A stretch of DNA of 64,000 nucleotides, from NCBI RefSeq assembly GCF_001942345.1, contig NZ_MKKI01000022.1, positions 310,001 to 374,000 of the forward strand. The letters run 5' to 3'. A program made the translations under genes and the position numbers. The notes beneath the pieces are model-generated. The model had not been told where the DNA came from. It ran no database searches and saw only the letters and a program-made list of their open reading frames with translations. Positions 46,988-55,800 of the stretch are shown here, one piece after another; positions within the stretch are counted from its first letter, which is position 1; each line of letters opens with the position of its first letter. This stretch comes from Corynebacterium sp. CNJ-954 (GTDB lineage Bacteria > Actinomycetota > Actinomycetes > Mycobacteriales > Mycobacteriaceae).

Positions 46988-47641
46988 ATGGGAGTTGCCG
47001 TACCGTCTCTGCTGCGCACCACCAAAGCGCAGGTCGTCACCGCCGCCGTCGCCGGTGTGCTGGGGTATGCCGTGGTCGGGGCTTTCGTGGACACGGCGAT
47101 GGGGATCATGGGTGGCATCACCCTGGGAGAGGTCGTGTTCCTGACCCTGTCGTCCACCACTCTGTGGCCGATGACTCCGCGGGACACCGCGGACTCCGCG
47201 ACCCGCGAGGACCTGGCCCCGTTCGCTGACGAGATGCTTGTGGCGGTCGCAGCGGTCCTGGCGATGGTCAGCGTGGTCACCCTGCATCTGGGAGCCAGCG
47301 GGAGTGGGTCCGACCATTCAGCGCAGGCGGTGATGACACTGGTCGGGGTGTTCGGTGCCTGGGCGTGCGTGCATCAGACGTACGCCGTCCACTATGCGCA
47401 CCTCTACTACGTCGACGATGACGGGGGCATTGACTTCGGCCCGGACGGGACGCCGTCCTACGTGGACTTCCTGTACCTCAGCTACGCCGTCGGAATGACC
47501 TACGGGGTCACGGATTCCACCGTGACCTCACGGGACATCCGGAAGGTCGTCCTGCGGCACAGCCTGCTGTCCTTCATCTTCGGAATGGTGATCCTCGGAG
47601 CGGCGATCAACCTCGTTACCGGTATCTTCGGGTTGGGCTGA
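46988..47641 (+). CDS. DUF1345 family membrane protein
   Basis: 217 aa with five or so hydrophobic segments. The blocks WACVHQTYAVHYAHLYY and YVDFLYLSYAVGMTYGVTDS are the DUF1345 signature. Function unknown. It converges on the siderophore-interacting protein gene with only five bases between the stops. Confidence 0.78.
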   Translation: MGVAVPSLLRTTKAQVVTAAVAGVLGYAVVGAFVDTAMGIMGGITLGEVVFLTLSSTTLWPMTPRDTADSATREDLAPFADEMLVAVAAVLAMVSVVTLHLGASGSGSDHSAQAVMTLVGVFGAWACVHQTYAVHYAHLYYVDDDGGIDFGPDGTPSYVDFLYLSYAVGMTYGVTDSTVTSRDIRKVVLRHSLLSFIFGMVILGAAINLVTGIFGLG

Positions 47642-47646
47642 TCCGT

Positions 47647-48542
47647 CTACGGGCGGGGCCGGCCCTCGATCCAGTAGGCGACCCAGTCCACGAAGGCGGT
47701 GTCGACGTTCCACTCGTCCACGGCGATGCCTCGCACGGTTTTCGTCATCCCGACTTCTCCGCTGGCCCACACGTACTCCACGGATGCTGACGGGTGCCCG
47801 GATTCCGCCGCCTCGCGGAGATGAGTGGCGACGGCCTCGGACTCCATCCCCGGTGTGGTGTAGATGATCTGCAGGGACGCCACCCGGTCAGACCAGTCCT
47901 CCGCCAGCCCGCTTTCCAGGTCGTCGGGGGAGTGGGCGACGACGACAAGGTGGTACCTCGCGAGGTCGTCGGGGTGGTGGTCGTCGGTGAACTCGAGGAC
48001 TGTCAGCAGAGCGGGGACGGCTGACGGGTCGGCGACGAAGAGGGGCGTTCGGCGTGGCGGATCCAGATGGCGTTGCACAGCCAGACCCCGGCGGTGGCGC
48101 CGGGGCGGACCTGTGAGACCCAGCTGGCACCGGGGCCCGGGTGGTCGTCGTGCATCACCACGTCGACGTCGATCTCCCCCTCATCCTGCCGCAGGTGGCG
48201 CACGGTGTACCACCGCAGCCCCGGACGTACCGTCTCATCGATATCTGCGACGGCGGCGCGGATGTTCCGTCCCGCGGTGTCGAACGGTTGGAAGTCGTGG
48301 CCCGGCTGGGGCATGAGCAGGCCGAAGAACTCGTCGGGCCCGGTGAGTTCCAGTTCCCTGAATTCGGGGGAGGACAGCGTGAGACGCCGGAGGTTCGGGG
48401 CGATCAACTCGTTGGCGGTCACCGTGACCGGGACGAGTCGCCCACCGAACTCGTCGGCGGGCTCGGTGCCCTCAGACGGATCACGTCGCGGGTGCTCCCG
48501 GAGTTCGGTGTCGCGGACGGCGGTGGCGGGTGTGGTGGCCAT
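47647..48542 (-). CDS. Siderophore-interacting protein (ViuB/YqjH-type ferric reductase), one-base break
   Basis: Flavoprotein that reduces ferric siderophores in the cytoplasm to free the iron. The N-terminal FAD domain has FFGLLMPQPG, RWYTVRHLR and VDVVMHDDHPGPGASWVSQV. After AGVWLCNAI the frame breaks and the next frame continues LDPPRRTPLFVADPSAVPAL, then the NAD-binding half with EYVWASGEVGMTKTVR. One extra base near 48066 gives 298 aa, normal for the family. Read straight, it would appear as two truncated proteins. It lies 65 bp after the ABC ATPase gene of the second importer. Confidence 0.87.
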
Positions 48543-48607
48543 GGTGGTGATGCTCCTGTCTACTGTGTTTCTGGTGCTTCCGGGATCCTCGGGACCCTCG
48601 GGTGCCT

Positions 48608-49450
48608 CTAGGTGGCGTCGTCGCCGAGGTGGTCGCCGGTCTCGGGTGGGGCGGACGGGACAATCAACGGGCCGCCGACCACCGGATCGTCAATGACGAC
48701 GGCATCGAGGTTGAAGACGTCTTTGAGCAGGCGGGAGGTGATGATCTCGCCGGGACTGCCGGCCGCCTCGACCGCACCGTCACGCATGACCACCAGGTGG
48801 TCGGAGTAGCGTACGGCGAGGTTGAGGTCGTGCAGCACCATGACCACGGTACGGTCGAGACGTCCCTTGAGCTCCCGGACGAGGTCGAGGACCTCGATGG
48901 AGTGGGAGAGGTCGAGGTAGGTCGTCGGCTCGTCGAGGAAGAGGACCTCGGTGTGCTGCGCCAGGACCATGGATATCCACACCCGCTGGCGCTGGCCGCC
49001 GGACAGTGAATCCACGGGACGGTCGGCGAGGTTGGCGACCGACGTCATCTCGAGGGCCGCCATGACCTCCTCTTCATCCGTGGACGACCACTGCCTGATC
49101 CAGCTCTGGTGGGGGTGACGGCCACGCGAGACCAGGTCGGAGACGACCAGGCCGGGTGGGGCGACCGGTGACTGCGGGAGTACACTGATGATCTTGGCGA
49201 GGTCCTTGCGTTTCATGCCGCTGATGTCGGTGGAGTCGAGGTGGACGTCGCCCGCCCGGGAGGGCAGGAGCCGAGCCAGTGACCGGAGCAGCGTGGATTT
49301 TCCGCACCCGTTGGGACCGATGATGGTCGTCACTTTGCCTCCGGGGATGTCCAGCGACAGGTCGTCGATGATCGGAGCACCCTTGCCGTAGCCGACGGTG
49401 AGGCCGGAGGCGGTGATGGTGTTGGTCTGTGTAGTCTTCTGGGTGCTCAT
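48608..49450 (-). CDS. Ferric-siderophore ABC transporter ATPase, second system
   Basis: 280 aa from ATG 49450. Walker A GPNGCGKST (45-53), LPQSP Q-loop, LSGGQRQRVWISM, FLDEPTTYLDLSH and VLHDLNLAVRYSDH: a FepC-type ATPase and a clear relative of the one at 6300-7166. The long upstream in-frame extension lies over the permease gene and is not coding. ATGA overlap with the permease stop. Confidence 0.9.
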   Translation of the reverse strand: MSTQKTTQTNTITASGLTVGYGKGAPIIDDLSLDIPGGKVTTIIGPNGCGKSTLLRSLARLLPSRAGDVHLDSTDISGMKRKDLAKIISVLPQSPVAPPGLVVSDLVSRGRHPHQSWIRQWSSTDEEEVMAALEMTSVANLADRPVDSLSGGQRQRVWISMVLAQHTEVLFLDEPTTYLDLSHSIEVLDLVRELKGRLDRTVVMVLHDLNLAVRYSDHLVVMRDGAVEAAGSPGEIITSRLLKDVFNLDAVVIDDPVVGGPLIVPSAPPETGDHLGDDAT

Positions 49451-50642
49451 TCGGTGGAGGCCCTCCGGTTGTTCTGGACGAGCAGGTAGATCAGGAACAG
49501 GCCGCCGACTGCGGAGGTCAGCAGTCCCACGGGGAGTTCGACGGGAAGAAGTGACTGGGTCGCCATGTCGGCGAGGAGCAGCAGGCAGGACCCGAACAGT
49601 GCGGACGCCAGCAGCGGTGGGGTCGACCGTCCGCAGAGCCGTTGAGCGATCTGCGGGGAGACGAAGGCGACGAAGCCGATGGGGCCGGCCGCGGAGACGG
49701 CGACGGCGGCCAGTGCGACGGAGAACACCAGAAGCGCGACCTGGACCCCGGTGACGTTCTGGCCGAGTGACCGGGCCACGTCGGGGCCGAGCACCCCGGC
49801 GAGCAGCTGGAACGAGATCCAGGCGAAGATCGGTGCCCCGATCAGCACCAGGAGGATGACCGGCAGTGCCCGGGTCCAGTTGGTCGCGTTCAGTGACCCG
49901 GAGAGCCACATCTGTGCCGTGGTGGCGTCGCGTAGGTCGGCGCGGGTCATCAGGAAGTTGATGAAAGCCATCAGCAGTGCGGAGATGATGATGCCGGAGA
50001 GCACGAGACGGAACGGGTCCATGCCACGGCGGTAGGCGAGGATCCAGATGGCCAACCCGGTGAGCAGTCCACCCGCGAGGGCTGCGACGGGGATGCCGAC
50101 GCCGGAGAGCCACCCGACGAGGCCGCCGGAGGCGCCGCCGCCGAGCACGATGATCGTCACCGCCATCGCGGAGGCGCCGGTGGTGATGCCGAGGATGTCG
50201 GGGCTTGCCAGGGCGTTGCGGGTGACCGACTGGGTGAGGGCACCTGACAGGCCCAGGGCGGCGCCGACGACGATGCCGGTGACGGATCTGGCATGCGCCA
50301 GTCGAAGACGACGAGTTCCTCGATGCGGGAGGGCTCGACGATGAGGTCGCGGAGACCGGCCAGATGCAGGGAGTCGAAGAGCCGGGCGCCGATGATCTCG
50401 GCGACACGGATCGGGGTCAGCGGATAGTCGCCGAGGCAGATGGACAGCAGGAACAGGATGACGGCCATGACGGCCAGCAGGACCGTCACGAAGAAGTGGC
50501 GGGGGCGCCACACGGTGGACAGTGCGCCGAGCCGGAATGCGGGACGTCCTGGCACCCGGGAATTGTGGACCCAGGTGCGCCGGGGCTTCCGCTGGGACTT
50601 CTGCGGGGTCTCCGTGTCGGCGGTCGTACCGGTGGGGGTCAC
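49447..50642 (-). CDS. FecCD-family ferric-siderophore permease, one-base break
   Basis: N-terminal part reads from GTG 50642: a basic, Arg/Lys-rich leader of about 50 residues, then FFVTVLLAVMAVILFLLSI and VVFDWRMP. There the frame breaks, near 50289. The next frame continues RSVTGIVVGAALGLSGAL, TQSVTRNALASPDILGITTG and AAGPIGFVAFVSPQIAQRL. RMPRSVTGIVVGAALG is the expected family block, so one extra base restores a 398-aa permease. Overlaps both neighbours (GTGA and ATGA). Confidence 0.85.
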
Positions 50643-51736
50643 AGTTGCACGACCTTTCTGCGGACGAGCATGTAGATGAACAACGGCGCGCCCACGAACG
50701 CGAGGACGATGCCGACCTGGAGTTCACCGGGGCGGGCTACGAGGCGACCGAGGACGTCGGCGTAGATCAGGAGGGTCGCGCCGCCGAGCGCCGAGTACGG
50801 CAGGATCCAGCGGTAGTCCGGTCCGGTGATCGAACGTACGAGGTGGGGGACCACGAGGCCGAGGAAGGCGATGGGGCCTGCGGCGGCGGTGGCGGATGCC
50901 GCAAGCAGTGCGATGACGACCATGCCGATGAGTCGGGCGACACGGGTGTTGATGCCCAGGGCGGTGGCCACGTCGTCACCGAGGTTGAGGAGGTTGAGCT
51001 GGGGGCCGGTGGCGAAGGCGAGGAGCAGGCCGATGACGATGACCGGGAGCACGCCCCAGAACACCCCCATGTCCCGTCCCGCCACAGAGCCCACGGTCCA
51101 GAAGCGCATACGGTCCAGGTTGTTCTCGTCGGTGAGGACGAGGGCGCTGATGATCGCCTGGAGGACGGCGTTCATCGCGGCGCCGCCGAGGATCAGCGTC
51201 AGCGGGTGGACGTTGCCGCCACCGACGGAGGCGAGGCCGAAGACGATGAAGGTCGCGACGATGGCGCCACCGAAAGCCCATGCTGCGGTGGCGCCCGTAC
51301 CGGTGACGTTGAAGAGGGCGAAGCTGGTGACGACGGCCAGTGACGCTCCGGCGGAGATACCGAGAATACCGGGGTCGGCCAGCGGGTTGCGGGTGTGGCC
51401 CTGGATGAGTGCTCCCGCGACTCCCAGCGCCGCGCCGACGACGATGCCGATGAGGGTCCGGGGGAATCGGAGTTCGGCGATGACCTGGAGGTCGGGGTTG
51501 TCGATACGGTCGGCGCCCAGAGCGGAGGGTAGTTGGCGCAGTGCGTCCAGGAGGACGTCGCTGGGGATGACACGGGAACCGTAGGCGAGACTGAGCAGGA
51601 AACCGACAACGAGGAGGACGGTGAGCCCCAAGAGGCCGAGGAGTCTGCGCCGACGGAGGTTCGCTGCCGCCGACACGGTGGGCCGGGGACGTGTCGGGCC
51701 CGGTGGTTCGGGGACGTCTGTGGTTCCCGTCGTCAT
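50639..51736 (-). CDS. FecCD-family ferric-siderophore permease, second system
   Basis: 365 aa from ATG 51736 (AAAGGGG upstream). RFPRTLIGIVVGAALGVAGA, IQGHTRNPLADPGILGISAG and GPIAFLGLVVPHLVRSI are the FepD-type signatures. First gene of the second importer operon. Two DtxR-like sites lie 67-103 bp upstream. No binding-protein gene is linked. Confidence 0.88.
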   Translation of the reverse strand: MTTGTTDVPEPPGPTRPRPTVSAAANLRRRRLLGLLGLTVLLVVGFLLSLAYGSRVIPSDVLLDALRQLPSALGADRIDNPDLQVIAELRFPRTLIGIVVGAALGVAGALIQGHTRNPLADPGILGISAGASLAVVTSFALFNVTGTGATAAWAFGGAIVATFIVFGLASVGGGNVHPLTLILGGAAMNAVLQAIISALVLTDENNLDRMRFWTVGSVAGRDMGVFWGVLPVIVIGLLLAFATGPQLNLLNLGDDVATALGINTRVARLIGMVVIALLAASATAAAGPIAFLGLVVPHLVRSITGPDYRWILPYSALGGATLLIYADVLGRLVARPGELQVGIVLAFVGAPLFIYMLVRRKVVQL

Positions 51737-51802
51737 CGGGCCCCTTTCGCTCGTGGGAAAGAGCGTGGTGGCACAGAAGAACCCCTGCCTCCACGCTCGA
51801 GG

Positions 51803-51839
51803 ATAGGTTCACCTTAGATCGTAGGTGAGCCTCGCGCAA
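51803..51839. promoter_or_regulatory. DtxR-like iron boxes before the second siderophore importer
   Basis: GTAGGTGAGCCTCGCGCAA (51821-51839) matches about 13 of 19 consensus positions, and ATAGGTTCACCTTAGATCG (51803-51821) about 11. They abut and lie upstream of the permease start at 51736. Confidence 0.55.
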
Positions 51840-51885
51840 TGAAAGCAGGGGCTGTGCCCGGGCCTGGTGCTGACAGGCGATGGGC

Positions 51886-52206
51886 CTAGATGAACGCCAG
51901 GATGGCACCGATCAGGCCGATGATTCCGGCGACAGCGCCCGCGACGTCGCCGATGTTGCCGATCCCGTTGACCCAGTCGCCGTCACCGCCGAAGGAACCG
52001 AGGATGCCGTCTTCCTCGAAGAGGTCGTTGAGGGAGCCGGTGATCTCCGAGGTGGAGGACCCCTCGCCGGAGCCTTCCTCGGAGGACTGGGAGATCGAGC
52101 TGGCAGGCAGGTCGGTGGATCCTTCCTGTGCGGAGGCGACGCCGACACCGGCGAAGGCGACAGTGGCGGCGGTGGCGCCGGCCAGGAGGGTCTTCTTGAG
52201 CTTCAT
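51886..52206 (-). CDS. Small secreted protein, paralogue 1
   Basis: 106 aa. Signal peptide MKLKKTLLAGATAATVAFAG with cleavage expected after GVASA, before QEG. The mature part is Ser/Glu-rich, then Gly-rich, and ends in a hydrophobic stretch (DVAGAVAGIIGLIGAILAFI) that could insert in a membrane. No known domain. It shares signal type and layout with the next two genes. Confidence 0.7.
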   Translation of the reverse strand: MKLKKTLLAGATAATVAFAGVGVASAQEGSTDLPASSISQSSEEGSGEGSSTSEITGSLNDLFEEDGILGSFGGDGDWVNGIGNIGDVAGAVAGIIGLIGAILAFI

Positions 52207-52549
52207 GTGTTGAGTCCTCTTGAGTCAGGGAGCGCCGACACGACAGTGCCGACGCGGAAGAACTTGTTTTACCTGATCCATAATCTGGTATCAGAGAGAA
52301 AATCTCCACACCGTGCGTCTGTTAATTCGCGCCCTGAGCGTGTCGGCAGGCTGCCGCGACACCACGATCGCGTACTTTATCTGCGGTAATGATGTTGTCG
52401 TCCGATCGTGGACGGTTGCAGGCGAACCACTCATTATGGGGGGCTTGGCGGGGGTCCACTCGATCCTCAGCGGATACGGGGGAAGAAACTGATACTGCAG
52501 ACAGAACAACACCCCGTCACGGTGACGGGGTGTTGAGGGGGTGGCTGAA
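52207..52549. other. Gap between secreted paralogues 1 and 2
   Basis: 343 bp with no credible gene. The left part must hold the promoter of paralogue 1; the right part holds the terminator of paralogue 2 (52507-52535). It is relatively AT-rich around 52260-52310. Confidence 0.5.
52507..52535 (-). terminator. Terminator hairpin after secreted paralogue 2
   Basis: Perfect 14-bp inverted repeat CAACACCCCGTCAC (52507-52520) and GTGACGGGGTGTTG (52522-52535) around one base, 14 bp beyond the stop of the minus-strand gene. Confidence 0.75.
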
Positions 52550-52948
52550 CTAGCCGAGCTGGCTCTCGATGAAGTTCCGGCTGTTCTGCAGGACACCCTG
52601 GAAGGCGTCAGAGGCGTCAATGGCGGCAGTGTAGGCGCCGGCCAGAGTTGCCACGGCTGCGCCGCCGACGGCGAGGCTGACCAGGGCCTCGGTGGCCTTG
52701 CCGTAGTCGAACTGGTCACCGGTCCAGGAACCGAGGGCATCGGCGCCGGTGACGGATCCGAAGACGTCGCGCTCTGCGGAGAGTTCGGCGGAGCCTGCGG
52801 TCGGGGCGCTGCCGGAATCTTCGTTGGAGGCGGAGCTTCCGGTGCTGGCGTCGTCAGGCAGTTCCTCCTGTGCGGAGGCGACGCTGGTTCCGGCGATGGC
52901 GAGGGTGACGGCGGTTGCTGCGGTCAGAAAAGTCTTGCGGGTCTTCAT
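52550..52948 (-). CDS. Small secreted protein, paralogue 2
   Basis: 132 aa. Signal peptide MKTRKTFLTAATAVTLAIAG with cleavage after SVASA, before QEE. The mature region is Ser/Asp-rich (about 27-60), followed by a helical, Ala-rich part (ATEALVSLAVGGAAVATLAG) and FQGVLQNSRNFIESQLG. No recognised domain. Own terminator at 52507-52535. Confidence 0.7.
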   Translation of the reverse strand: MKTRKTFLTAATAVTLAIAGTSVASAQEELPDDASTGSSASNEDSGSAPTAGSAELSAERDVFGSVTGADALGSWTGDQFDYGKATEALVSLAVGGAAVATLAGAYTAAIDASDAFQGVLQNSRNFIESQLG

Positions 52949-53338
52949 GGCGATTCGCTCCTCTTGAGGATCGTTGGTGAGGGGTACGAATCAGAACTTA
53001 GCATGCCGGATGTGAGTCGGATACCGATATGTTCTTGCTGATCAGACGGTGAATACGGGGGAGGGTATCGGTTGTTTTGCGGTGTGCGCAGTGCGGCGCT
53101 GCCCGGACGCGGTACGGGGAGGGGTAATGGGAACAGCTGTGACAGGCGGCTGCGTGTGCGCCGGGATATTCAGAGAACGGTAACCGGGCGCGGATGGTCC
53201 GTGTGCACGCCGGTAGAGCTCAATCTGGAGTGTGTCCCACGAACGGGGGGTCCGGACACAGGAAACGGCCCCGACCATGTGGTCGGGGCCGCTTCTGGAT
53301 GGCCCCGCAGGGGCCAGCATCATTGATGATGCGTCACA
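52949..53338. other. Gap between secreted paralogues 2 and 3
   Basis: 390 bp without a supported gene. Its right end has three hairpins in a row: 53266-53291, TGGCCCC-GCA-GGGGCCA at 53300-53316 and GCATCA/TGATGC at 53317-53332, all next to the stop of paralogue 3. Confidence 0.5.
53266..53291 (-). terminator. Terminator hairpin downstream of secreted paralogue 3
   Basis: Perfect 12-bp stem CGGCCCCGACCA (53266-53277) and TGGTCGGGGCCG (53280-53291) with a 2-nt loop, about 48 bp beyond the minus-strand stop at 53339. Confidence 0.65.
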
Positions 53339-53638
53339 TCAGAAGGGGAAGTTCGGGATCTTCCCGGCGATGTCGTCCACCATGTCCTGGAAGTCGTTCA
53401 CGGCGTCGTTGATGTTCGGCAGGATGCTGATCGAGCCGGCCACAGCCTTGCCGAAGTCGTTGATGATGCCCAGGGTCTCGGTGGAGCCCTCCATGCTGCC
53501 GAGCAGCTCGGCGGAGGAGGAGGTCTCCTCGGTCGGCGGGGTCTCCGGGGTATCGTCCTGTGCGGAGGCGATGCCGGTGCCGGCGATGGCGACGGTGGTG
53601 GCGGTGGCTGCGGCGAGCAGGCCCTTCTTGAAGGTCAT
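53339..53638 (-). CDS. Small secreted protein, paralogue 3
   Basis: 99 aa from ATG 53638. Signal peptide MTFKKGLLAAATATTVAIAG with cleavage after GIASA, before QDD. The mature part is acidic and Thr/Ser/Pro-rich, then an amphipathic segment (LGIINDFGKAVAGSISILPN, AVNDFQDMVDDIAGKIPNF). No known domain. The frame is open upstream to 53773 but that part has no signal-peptide features. Confidence 0.7.
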   Translation of the reverse strand: MTFKKGLLAAATATTVAIAGTGIASAQDDTPETPPTEETSSSAELLGSMEGSTETLGIINDFGKAVAGSISILPNINDAVNDFQDMVDDIAGKIPNFPF

Positions 53639-54369
53639 GTGTATATCCTCACTGAACTTGTGCGGCCGACCGGAGGTGCGGTTCTCCGGCCGGAGGCGGG
53701 GGTCCCGCCGTTCGTCGAAGAAGTTACCAGCGCTGCCGTGATCTGTCGTGGGGTAATTCCAAAGAAAATGCATCAGTGGGTAAAACCATCACTTGTGAGA
53801 GCCTTACCTGAGTAGGTCGAGGCAATCTCGTGGAGATGACTAGTTCATATGGATGTCACCTACGGGGCGGATTGCATGCGGTGTCTGGTGTTGTCATTCT
53901 TGATGGGCATTGGCGGCATCGTTCCAGATAGGGAGGTATATGCCCCGGCGGGTACTCGTGGTGACGCGTTGTGACGGCGGCTCTCCGGTGCAGTGCGCTT
54001 ACACGAGGCGTGACGGGTGCGGGGATTGTGATGTAGTCAAAGTCGCAGTGTTACTGTGATATGTCGCACATCCCGCCGATCGGGGGTGGTGTGGCCTTTA
54101 GGCTCGCTCGTCATTCCGCCGATCGAGAGCCTGGAGAGACTCGGGCGGTGCCGGCTGCTCGTGGCGTTGACGGGATGGGTGATCGTCGGGTTTGGTCCGT
54201 GTCTCTGCCAGTGGCATACTTGAGCGGTTGCCTGTGGTCCACAGGTTCGTCCGCCGTGTCCTGTACGCCGGCGGGTGATCCTGAGTGGCCACGGAGAGGC
54301 ACGGACCGCGCGCGTGAGGGTCGGTAATCCCACGCGCACAGAACTACTAGGTCTACAAGGAGACTAGAA
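53639..54369. other. 731-bp gap upstream of rplN
   Basis: No supported gene. It must contain the promoter of paralogue 3 (minus) and the promoter and leader of rplN (plus), which here needs its own promoter because the S10 operon ended at rpsQ. I see no clear hexamer pair or known leader element. Confidence 0.45.
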
Positions 54370-54744
54370 GTGATTCAGCAGGAATCGCGTCTGAAGGTCG
54401 CCGATAACACCGGAGCCCGGGAAATCCTGGTCATCCGCGTGCTCGGCGGCTCCACCCGACGCTCCGGCGGCATCGGCGACGTCGTCGTCGCCACCGTCAA
54501 GGAAGCAGCCCCCGGTGGCGCCATCAAGTCCGGTGACATCGTCAAGGCCGTCATCGTGCGCACCAAGAAGGAGACCCGTCGTCCGGACGGCTCCTACATC
54601 AAGTTCGACGAGAACGCAGCCGTCCTGATCAAGGGCGTCGACAACAACGACCCGCGCGGCACCCGTATCTTCGGGCCGGTCGCCCGCGAGCTGCGTGACA
54701 AGCGCTTCATGCGCATCGTTTCTCTCGCTCCGGAGGTGCTGTAA
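54370..54744 (+). CDS. rplN: 50S ribosomal protein L14
   Basis: 124 aa from GTG 54370 with AAGGAG at 54357-54362. [39 protein letters not shown] and [20 protein letters not shown] are L14. First gene of the broken-off spc-type operon. Confidence 0.98.
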   Translation: MIQQESRLKVADNTGAREILVIRVLGGSTRRSGGIGDVVVATVKEAAPGGAIKSGDIVKAVIVRTKKETRRPDGSYIKFDENAAVLIKGVDNNDPRGTRIFGPVARELRDKRFMRIVSLAPEVL

Positions 54745-54747
54745 CTC

Positions 54748-55062
54748 ATGAAGATCCGTAAGGGCGATACCGTCCTGGTCATCTCGGGCCCGGACAAGGG
54801 TGCCAAGGGCCGGGTCATCGAGGCCTACCCGCAGCGAGACAAGGTTCTTGTCGAGGGCGTCAACCGCATCAAGAAGCACGTCGTCAACTCCGCACCCGAG
54901 CGTGGCGCCGAGTCTGAGGGCATCGTCACCCAGGAGGCCCCCATCCACGTGTCCAACGTGATGGTCCTCGACGCTGACGGCGAGCCCACCCGCGTCGGCT
55001 ACCGCTTCGATGAGGACGGCAAGAAGATCCGCATCTCCCGCCGCACCGGGAAGGACATCTGA
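54748..55062 (+). CDS. rplX: 50S ribosomal protein L24
   Basis: 104 aa: the KOW motif [20 protein letters not shown] at the N-terminus, then [20 protein letters not shown] and [19 protein letters not shown]. Shares one base with rplE (TGATG). Confidence 0.98.
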   Translation: MKIRKGDTVLVISGPDKGAKGRVIEAYPQRDKVLVEGVNRIKKHVVNSAPERGAESEGIVTQEAPIHVSNVMVLDADGEPTRVGYRFDEDGKKIRISRRTGKDI

Positions 55063-55634
55063 TGAGCGACAACTACACCCCCCGCCTCAAGACCCGCTAC
55101 CGCGGCGAGATCCGGGAGACCCTGAACAACGAGTTCCAGTTCGACAACGTCATGCAGATCCCCGGCGTGACCAAGGTCGTCGTGAACATGGGTGTCGGCG
55201 AGGCAGCCCGCGACTCCAAGCTGATCAACGGTGCCATTAAGGACCTCACCCTGATCACCGGTCAGAAGCCGCAGATCCGCCAGGCCAAGAAGGCGATCTC
55301 GAACTTCAAGCTGCGTGAGGGCATGCCCATCGGCGCCCGCGTCACCCTGCGTGGCGACCGCATGTGGGAGTTCCTCGACCGTCTGCTGACCGTCGCCCTG
55401 CCCCGAATCCGCGACTTCCGCGGTCTCTCGGACCAGCAGTTCGACGGTAACGGCAACTACACCTTCGGTCTCAACGAGCAGTCCATGTTCTACGAGATCG
55501 ACGTCGACTCCATCGACCGTCCCCGCGGTATGAACATCACCGTGGTGACCTCTGCGACCAACAACGACGAAGGCCGTGCGCTGCTGCGCGAGCTGGGCTT
55601 CCCGTTCAAGGCCGGCCAGAACGCCGAGAAGTAG
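55062..55634 (+). CDS. rplE: 50S ribosomal protein L5
   Basis: 190 aa: [60 protein letters not shown] and [19 protein letters not shown], the 5S-rRNA-binding L5 protein. A terminator follows, so rpsH and the rest of the spc operon lie elsewhere. Confidence 0.98.
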   Translation: MSDNYTPRLKTRYRGEIRETLNNEFQFDNVMQIPGVTKVVVNMGVGEAARDSKLINGAIKDLTLITGQKPQIRQAKKAISNFKLREGMPIGARVTLRGDRMWEFLDRLLTVALPRIRDFRGLSDQQFDGNGNYTFGLNEQSMFYEIDVDSIDRPRGMNITVVTSATNNDEGRALLRELGFPFKAGQNAEK

Positions 55635-55670
55635 TCTTCCGGCTGCGCCGAGATCATCTCGGCGGCACTG

Positions 55671-55715
55671 ACGCCGTCCCACCCCGCTGACTCAGCGGAG
55701 TGGGACGGCGTTTTC
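55671..55715 (+). terminator. Rho-independent terminator after rplE
   Basis: Long near-perfect stem ACGCCGTCCCACCCCGCTGA (55671-55690) and CTCAGCGGAGTGGGACGGCG (55691-55710), followed by TTTT. The clearest intrinsic terminator in the window. Confidence 0.88.
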
Positions 55716-55770
55716 TGTGCTGTGTGCAGGTCGTGTACCACTGATGTGCGAACGGGGCGGCGCAGTTTTT

Positions 55771-55790
55771 TTTACCTTCCGGATGGTAAA
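55771..55790. promoter_or_regulatory. Palindromic operator TTTACC-N8-GGTAAA
   Basis: TTTACCTTCCGGATGGTAAA is a near-perfect 20-bp palindrome ending 10 bp before the TetR GTG. It is probably the autoregulatory operator of the TetR and SMR genes. Confidence 0.6.
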
Positions 55791-55800
55791 GTCAGCGGGC

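Noticed and set aside
10757-50642. Programmed ribosomal frameshifting as the cause of the nine breaks
   Set aside because: I saw no common slippery heptamer or downstream structure, and nine unrelated cases in one window is implausible next to simple base loss.
54037-54339. Open frames upstream of rplN (both strands)
   Set aside because: Arg/Thr-rich composition without ribosome sites or homology; more likely promoter and leader DNA.
18945-54369. Genomic island with integrase or tRNA attachment site
   Set aside because: No integrase, transposase, tRNA gene or flanking direct repeat was found by eye at either boundary.
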